Positions 60,587-64,000 of a DNA stretch of 64,000 bases are shown here, in pieces. The DNA is from Bradyrhizobium yuanmingense. Lineage in GTDB: Bacteria; Pseudomonadota; Alphaproteobacteria; Rhizobiales; Xanthobacteraceae. Position numbers and translations under genes: made by a program. Under the pieces are notes generated by a model. It made no database searches and had not been told where the DNA came from. It worked only from the letters and a program-made list of their open reading frames with translations. The stretch is from assembly GCF_900094575.1 (NCBI RefSeq), contig NZ_FMAE01000001.1:186001-250000 (forward strand), in the 5' to 3' direction. Within the stretch, counting starts at the first letter, position 1. Each line of letters starts with the position of its first letter.

Positions 60587-62173
60587 TCATTCGGCGGGCA
60601 CGGCGGCCTCGCGCAGCCGGATCGAATAGTTCGAGGCGTTCTGCTTGCCGCTGGAGGCCGCGCGCGCAAAGGTGATGAGATGGTGCGCGACCAGCGTGCA
60701 GCCGATCAGGCCTTCGATGTCGCCGCGCTTGATGCGGCCCAGCGCGAACTTCCAGAACACGCGCCTATAGTCGCCGAGCACGCCGACCTTCCAGAAGATG
60801 TTGCGCAGTATGACGAGGCCGCGCCGGATGCTGCGCCAGGTCTTCATCTCGTCCGGCACCGGTACCTTGAGCCGGTTCACATAGACGTGGTCGCATTGGT
60901 GCTGATAGCGCGCGTAGACCTTGTCGGGCGCGTAAGCGACTGCCATGGCGTGCTTCCAGGACGCGACGACCTCGTCATAGGGCAGCAGGAAGTCGACGTT
61001 GGAATCGCGGCCATCGTCCTCGACCAGCCGCCCCTCGCGCTCAAGCCGGTCCCATAGCGGTGTCTTCGGCAGCGCCTGCAGCAGATTGATGGTGAGCAGC
61101 GGAATCCGGGACTCCTCGACGAAGGCGAGCAGCGCCTCCGAGGTGTTCGGCTTGTCGGTGTCGAGCCCCATGATGATGCCCGAGACCACCTCCATGCCAT
61201 AGGAATTAATGGTGCGCACGCCCTCCAGGATCGGGACCATCATGTTGTGGTCCTTCTGCATCGCCTTCAACGCGTCGGGATCCGGCGTCTCGATGCCGCA
61301 GAAGATGGTGATGAAATAGGCCTCGCGCATCTTCTCGAGGATCTCGGGGCGCTTGGCGATGTTGAGCGTCGCCTCGCAAGCGAGCCGCACCACGTAGCCG
61401 GTCCGCTTCTGCCACTCGATCAGGTGCGGCAGCAGGTCCATGGCCGCCTTGCGGTTGCCGATGAAATTGTCGTCGACGAAATAGACCGTGTCGGTCATGC
61501 CGCATTCGCGCAGGCGGTCGAGCTCGGCGATGATCTGCTGCGGCGTCTTGATGCGCGGATTGCGGCCGTAAAGGCCGGGGATGTCGCAGAACTCGCACTG
61601 GTAGGGACAGCCGCTGGAATATTGGATGCTGCCGAGGAAGTACTTCTTCACGTCGGCGAGCTCGTAGGCCGGGATCGGAAACTCCGTCATCGGCACGCGG
61701 TCCTTGGTCGTGAGCACGACCTGCTGTTCGGGCCGCGAGGTGCCGCGCGACAGGATCTCGATCAGCTGGTTGGTGGCATCGCCGAGCTCGCCGACATGCA
61801 GATAATCGAAGGACGGGTAATAGTCGGGACAGGCGCTGACAGAAGGCCCGCCGAGCGCGACCGGCAGATCGAACTCATGGGCGCGGCGGCAGATGTCGTT
61901 CATCTGCTGGCGCTGGATGTGCATGCCGCTGACGAAGACGGCTTCCGCCCATTCGAACTCCTCCCTCGTCGTGCGGCGCAGGTTCTCGTCGACGAATTTG
62001 ACCTGCCATTCCTTCGGAAGATAGGCGGAGATCAGCAGCAGCCCTTGCGGCGGCATGAAGGCGCGGACGCCATCGGTCAGGGGATAGGAATGCTCGAACG
62101 TGCCGAAGGACGAGGTGTAGCGCGGAAACACGCAGAGAATCCGCCGGGACGTTCCGTTACTTTCAGCTCGCAT
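60587..62173 (-). CDS. hpnP: HpnP, hopanoid C-2 methylase (B12-binding radical SAM)
   Basis: Makes 2-methylhopanoids using methylcobalamin and S-adenosylmethionine; 528 residues. An N-terminal B12-binding domain (RRILCVFPRYTSSFGTFEHS, GMHIQRQQMNDICRRAH, VALGGPSVSACPDYYPSFDY) precedes the radical SAM motif CPYQCEFC (C189, C193, C196). The block YLHVGELGDATNQLIEI and FVDDNFIGNRKAAMDLLPHL match HpnP of R. palustris as recalled. ATG 62173 has GGGGGAGC five bases upstream. Unusually it lies between eutB (148 bases upstream) and eutC (6 bases downstream), away from the main hopanoid cluster. Confidence 0.9.
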   Translation of the reverse strand: MRAESNGTSRRILCVFPRYTSSFGTFEHSYPLTDGVRAFMPPQGLLLISAYLPKEWQVKFVDENLRRTTREEFEWAEAVFVSGMHIQRQQMNDICRRAHEFDLPVALGGPSVSACPDYYPSFDYLHVGELGDATNQLIEILSRGTSRPEQQVVLTTKDRVPMTEFPIPAYELADVKKYFLGSIQYSSGCPYQCEFCDIPGLYGRNPRIKTPQQIIAELDRLRECGMTDTVYFVDDNFIGNRKAAMDLLPHLIEWQKRTGYVVRLACEATLNIAKRPEILEKMREAYFITIFCGIETPDPDALKAMQKDHNMMVPILEGVRTINSYGMEVVSGIIMGLDTDKPNTSEALLAFVEESRIPLLTINLLQALPKTPLWDRLEREGRLVEDDGRDSNVDFLLPYDEVVASWKHAMAVAYAPDKVYARYQHQCDHVYVNRLKVPVPDEMKTWRSIRRGLVILRNIFWKVGVLGDYRRVFWKFALGRIKRGDIEGLIGCTLVAHHLITFARAASSGKQNASNYSIRLREAAVPAE

Positions 62174-62321
62174 CAAAGCTCCCCCGCCACACTCAACCGA
62201 TGGTGCGGAAATTGCCAGCCCGACACATAGCGTAATGCTGTCGGCGGAATTTCTCAATATTGTGGCGTAAGCATAATTCCGAGAGGCGCCGATGGTTTCC
62301 CAACCGAGTTGACCTTCCGCC

Positions 62322-63704
62322 TCATGCGATCAGCCGCGCGGCAAAATCGGGCAGCAGGCCTGCATCGCCGGCAATCCGGAAATCGGCACCTGCAATGCCC
62401 GAGCGCGCCAGCCAGTCGTCGAATTCCGGCGCGCGGCGCAGCGCGAAGACGTCCCTGACATAGAGCGCGTCGTGAAAAGACGTCGACTGGTAGTTCAGCA
62501 TGACGTCGTCGGCACCGGGAACACCCATGATGAAGGTGACGCCGGCGGCGGCGAGCAGCGTCAGGAGATTGTCCATGTCGTCCTGATCTGCCTCGGCGTG
62601 GTTGGTGTAGCAGATGTCGACCCCGAGCGGCAGGCCGAGCAGCTTGCCACAGAAATGATCCTCCAGCCCCGCGCGGATGATTTCCTTGCCGTCATAGAGA
62701 TATTCCGGGCCGATGAAGCCGACCACGCTGTTGACCAGCAGCGGAGCGAAGGCGCGGGCGACCGCATAGGCGCGCGCCTCGCAGGTCTGCTGGTCGACGC
62801 CGTGATGGGCGCCCGCCGACAGCGCCGAGCCCTGGCCGGTCTCGAAATACATCAGGTTCCGCCCGACCGTGCCGCGCGACTGTGACAGCCCGGCCTCTTG
62901 CGCCTCCTTCAACAGTGCGAGGTCGATGCCGAAGCTGCGGTTGGCGGCCTCGGTGCCCGCGACCGACTGGAAGACGAGGTCGACCGGCACGCCCTGCCCG
63001 ATCAGCGACAGCGTCGTCGTGACATGGGTCAGGACGCAGCCTTGCGTCGGGATCTGCAGCCGCGCGATGATCTCGTCGAGCAGCCGCAGCAATTGCGCGA
63101 TGACGGCGGGGTCGTCGCTGGCGGGATTGATGCCGATGCAGGCATCGCCCGCCCCCAGCAGGATGCCGTCGAGGATTGAGGCGGTGATGCCCCTTGCATC
63201 GTCGAAGGGATGGTTCGGCTGCAGGCGTGTGCTCATCCGCCCCCTCAGGCCGATAGTGTTGCGAAAGGCGGTGGTGACCTCGCATTTCCGCGCCGCCAGG
63301 ATCAGATCCTGGTTGCGCATCAGCTTCGACACCGCGGCCGCCATCTCCGGCGTGATGCCGGGCGCCAGCTTGCGCAGGATCTCGGGCGTTGCGGCGTCCG
63401 ACAGCAGCCAGTCGCGGAAGGCGCCGACCGTCAGCGATGCCACCGGCGCGAACGCCCTAGCGTCATGGCTGTCGATGACGAGGCGGGTGACCTCGTCGGC
63501 CTCGTAGGGAACGACGGCTTCCTGCAGGAACTGGCCGAGCGGCACATTGGCGAGCGCCATCCGCGCGGCGATCATCTGCTCGGAGCTGGCAGCGGCAATG
63601 CCGGCCAGCCGGTCGCCGGAGCGCGGGGGTGTCGCCTTGGCGAGCAGGTCGCGCAGGTCAGGGAAGCTGTAGGTCGTGGCGTCGATGCTGTGGCGGTAGA
63701 CCAA
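62322..63704 (-). CDS. eutB: Ethanolamine ammonia-lyase large subunit EutB
   Basis: Catalytic TIM-barrel subunit (460 residues) of ethanolamine ammonia-lyase. Family landmarks are VYRHSIDATTYSFPDLRDLL at the N-terminus, CEVTTAFRNTIGLRGRMSTR, RLQPNHPFDDARGI, the EYLYDGKEI segment and GLEDHFCGKLLGLPLGVDIC. TTG 63704 is chosen because GGAGAG stands 4 bases upstream and the family N-terminus begins there; another TTG at 63743 would add 13 unrelated residues. Known enzymes are B12-dependent. EutC is encoded 1.7 kb downstream with hpnP between. Confidence 0.92.
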   Translation of the reverse strand: MVYRHSIDATTYSFPDLRDLLAKATPPRSGDRLAGIAAASSEQMIAARMALANVPLGQFLQEAVVPYEADEVTRLVIDSHDARAFAPVASLTVGAFRDWLLSDAATPEILRKLAPGITPEMAAAVSKLMRNQDLILAARKCEVTTAFRNTIGLRGRMSTRLQPNHPFDDARGITASILDGILLGAGDACIGINPASDDPAVIAQLLRLLDEIIARLQIPTQGCVLTHVTTTLSLIGQGVPVDLVFQSVAGTEAANRSFGIDLALLKEAQEAGLSQSRGTVGRNLMYFETGQGSALSAGAHHGVDQQTCEARAYAVARAFAPLLVNSVVGFIGPEYLYDGKEIIRAGLEDHFCGKLLGLPLGVDICYTNHAEADQDDMDNLLTLLAAAGVTFIMGVPGADDVMLNYQSTSFHDALYVRDVFALRRAPEFDDWLARSGIAGADFRIAGDAGLLPDFAARLIA

Positions 63705-63889
63705 GGGTCTCTCCGGGGTTGCTCGGCCAACGGCCGACTCCAAGACTATCCCAAAAGACTATCCTGAAACTAAACCTTCGGATCAAGACGCTGAAATGAC
63801 TTACCTTTCCTTCGACCAAGGACGGAGGCGGCCAGGCCGCGCGTTAACGAGGCGTCCATCTTCGTTCTGCATAGTTTTGCAACAATTTG

Positions 63890-63916
63890 CCTGACCCCGT
63901 TCACCGGCCGGTCAGG
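63890..63916. promoter_or_regulatory. Inverted repeat upstream of the gene at the right edge
   Basis: CCTGACC (63890-63896) and GGTCAGG (63910-63916) are complementary with 13 bases between, and a GC-rich dyad ACCGGCCGGT overlaps the right half. It is 23 bases before the ATG of the edge gene, a place and symmetry that would suit a TetR-type operator. This is pattern only. Confidence 0.3.
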
Positions 63917-63939
63917 CCAATCCGGGCTCCTTGAACATC

Positions 63940-64000
63940 ATGACATCCGACCGATCTGGGAATGCCGCCAAGCCGGCAGGCCGCTTCACGCTTGCCAGCA
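63940..64000 (+). CDS. Start of an unidentified gene, cut by the right edge
   Basis: An ATG at 63940 opens a frame that runs to the end of the window (MTSDRSGNAAKPAGRFTLAS), divergent from eutB. Only 20 residues are seen, with no hydrophobic signal. The inverted repeat in front suggests a regulated or self-regulated gene; the product cannot be named. Confidence 0.4.
   Translation, partial: MTSDRSGNAAKPAGRFTLAS

Noticed and set aside
62174..62321. EcfG-type stress promoter (GGAAC-N16/17-CGTT) before hpnP
   Set aside because: Expected from work on R. palustris, but the gap on the minus strand has only partial matches (GGAAAC, GGAAT) without a CGTT at the right distance.

Overview
The window is a GC-rich chromosomal segment from an alphaproteobacterium of the Bradyrhizobium / Rhodopseudomonas group (Nitrobacteraceae). 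This is inferred from gene content, not from a database search. The pointers are a full hopanoid core cluster with the C-2 methylase HpnP, an EcfF-OsrA type sigma/anti-sigma pair, an ImuA-ImuB-DnaE2 cassette under an alphaproteobacterial LexA box (GTTC-N7-GTTC), the Tat-exported beta-helix protein next to its usual small partner, and several short palindromic repeat families of the kind scattered through these genomes. No rRNA, complete tRNA, CRISPR array, insertion sequence or prophage was seen.

Layout. (1) 1-7873: the C-terminal B12 domain of methylmalonyl-CoA mutase and its chaperone MeaB are separated by 5.7 kb. That stretch holds a tripartite tricarboxylate transporter (Bug/TctB/TctA), a DUF3298 protein and an SRPBCC protein, and is bounded by two related MNT nucleotidyltransferase genes, the second paired with a HepT-like HEPN gene; pcp follows meaB. 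(2) 8081-16505: the beta-helix protein and its partner; an exported subtilase with an ECF sigma and membrane anti-sigma; a membrane diguanylate cyclase and a DUF2336 protein. (3) 16618-22856: the EcfF-OsrA pair with a recognisable autoregulated promoter, an unknown secreted protein, enoyl-CoA hydratase, a TolC-type channel, a P-loop protein and an exported amidohydrolase. (4) 22860-28930: a heavy-metal type RND pump with adaptor, a small membrane protein and an SDR. (5) 29096-37677: a divergent SOS block, imuA-imuB-dnaE2 to the left and radical SAM-UdgX to the right of one LexA box. (6) 37782-41641: M20 amidohydrolase, GMC oxidoreductase and alpha/beta hydrolase. (7) 41680-54893: hopanoid genes hpnO, hpnN, ispH-hpnH and hpnCDEFG. 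(8) 55084-63704: small secreted proteins, a second MMPL transporter, then eutB, hpnP and eutC in that order on one strand. A new gene begins at the right edge.

How the genes work together. HpnC, HpnD and HpnE make squalene, Shc (HpnF) cyclises it to hopene, HpnH adds adenosine, HpnG removes adenine, HpnO makes the amino-hopanoid, HpnN moves hopanoids to the outer membrane, HpnP methylates at C-2, and IspH supplies isoprenoid precursors. The SOS block joins an error-prone translesion polymerase complex to a uracil-DNA crosslinking protein and an uncharacterised radical SAM enzyme. Four cobalamin-linked functions (methylmalonyl-CoA mutase, MeaB, EutBC, HpnP) fall within the window.

The most unusual observations are a 108-base palindromic repeat inserted in frame inside dnaE2, the shared LexA site of the two divergent repair operons, an anti-sigma factor whose outer domain resembles a subtilase propeptide and sits beside an exported subtilase, and the placement of hpnP between eutB and eutC.
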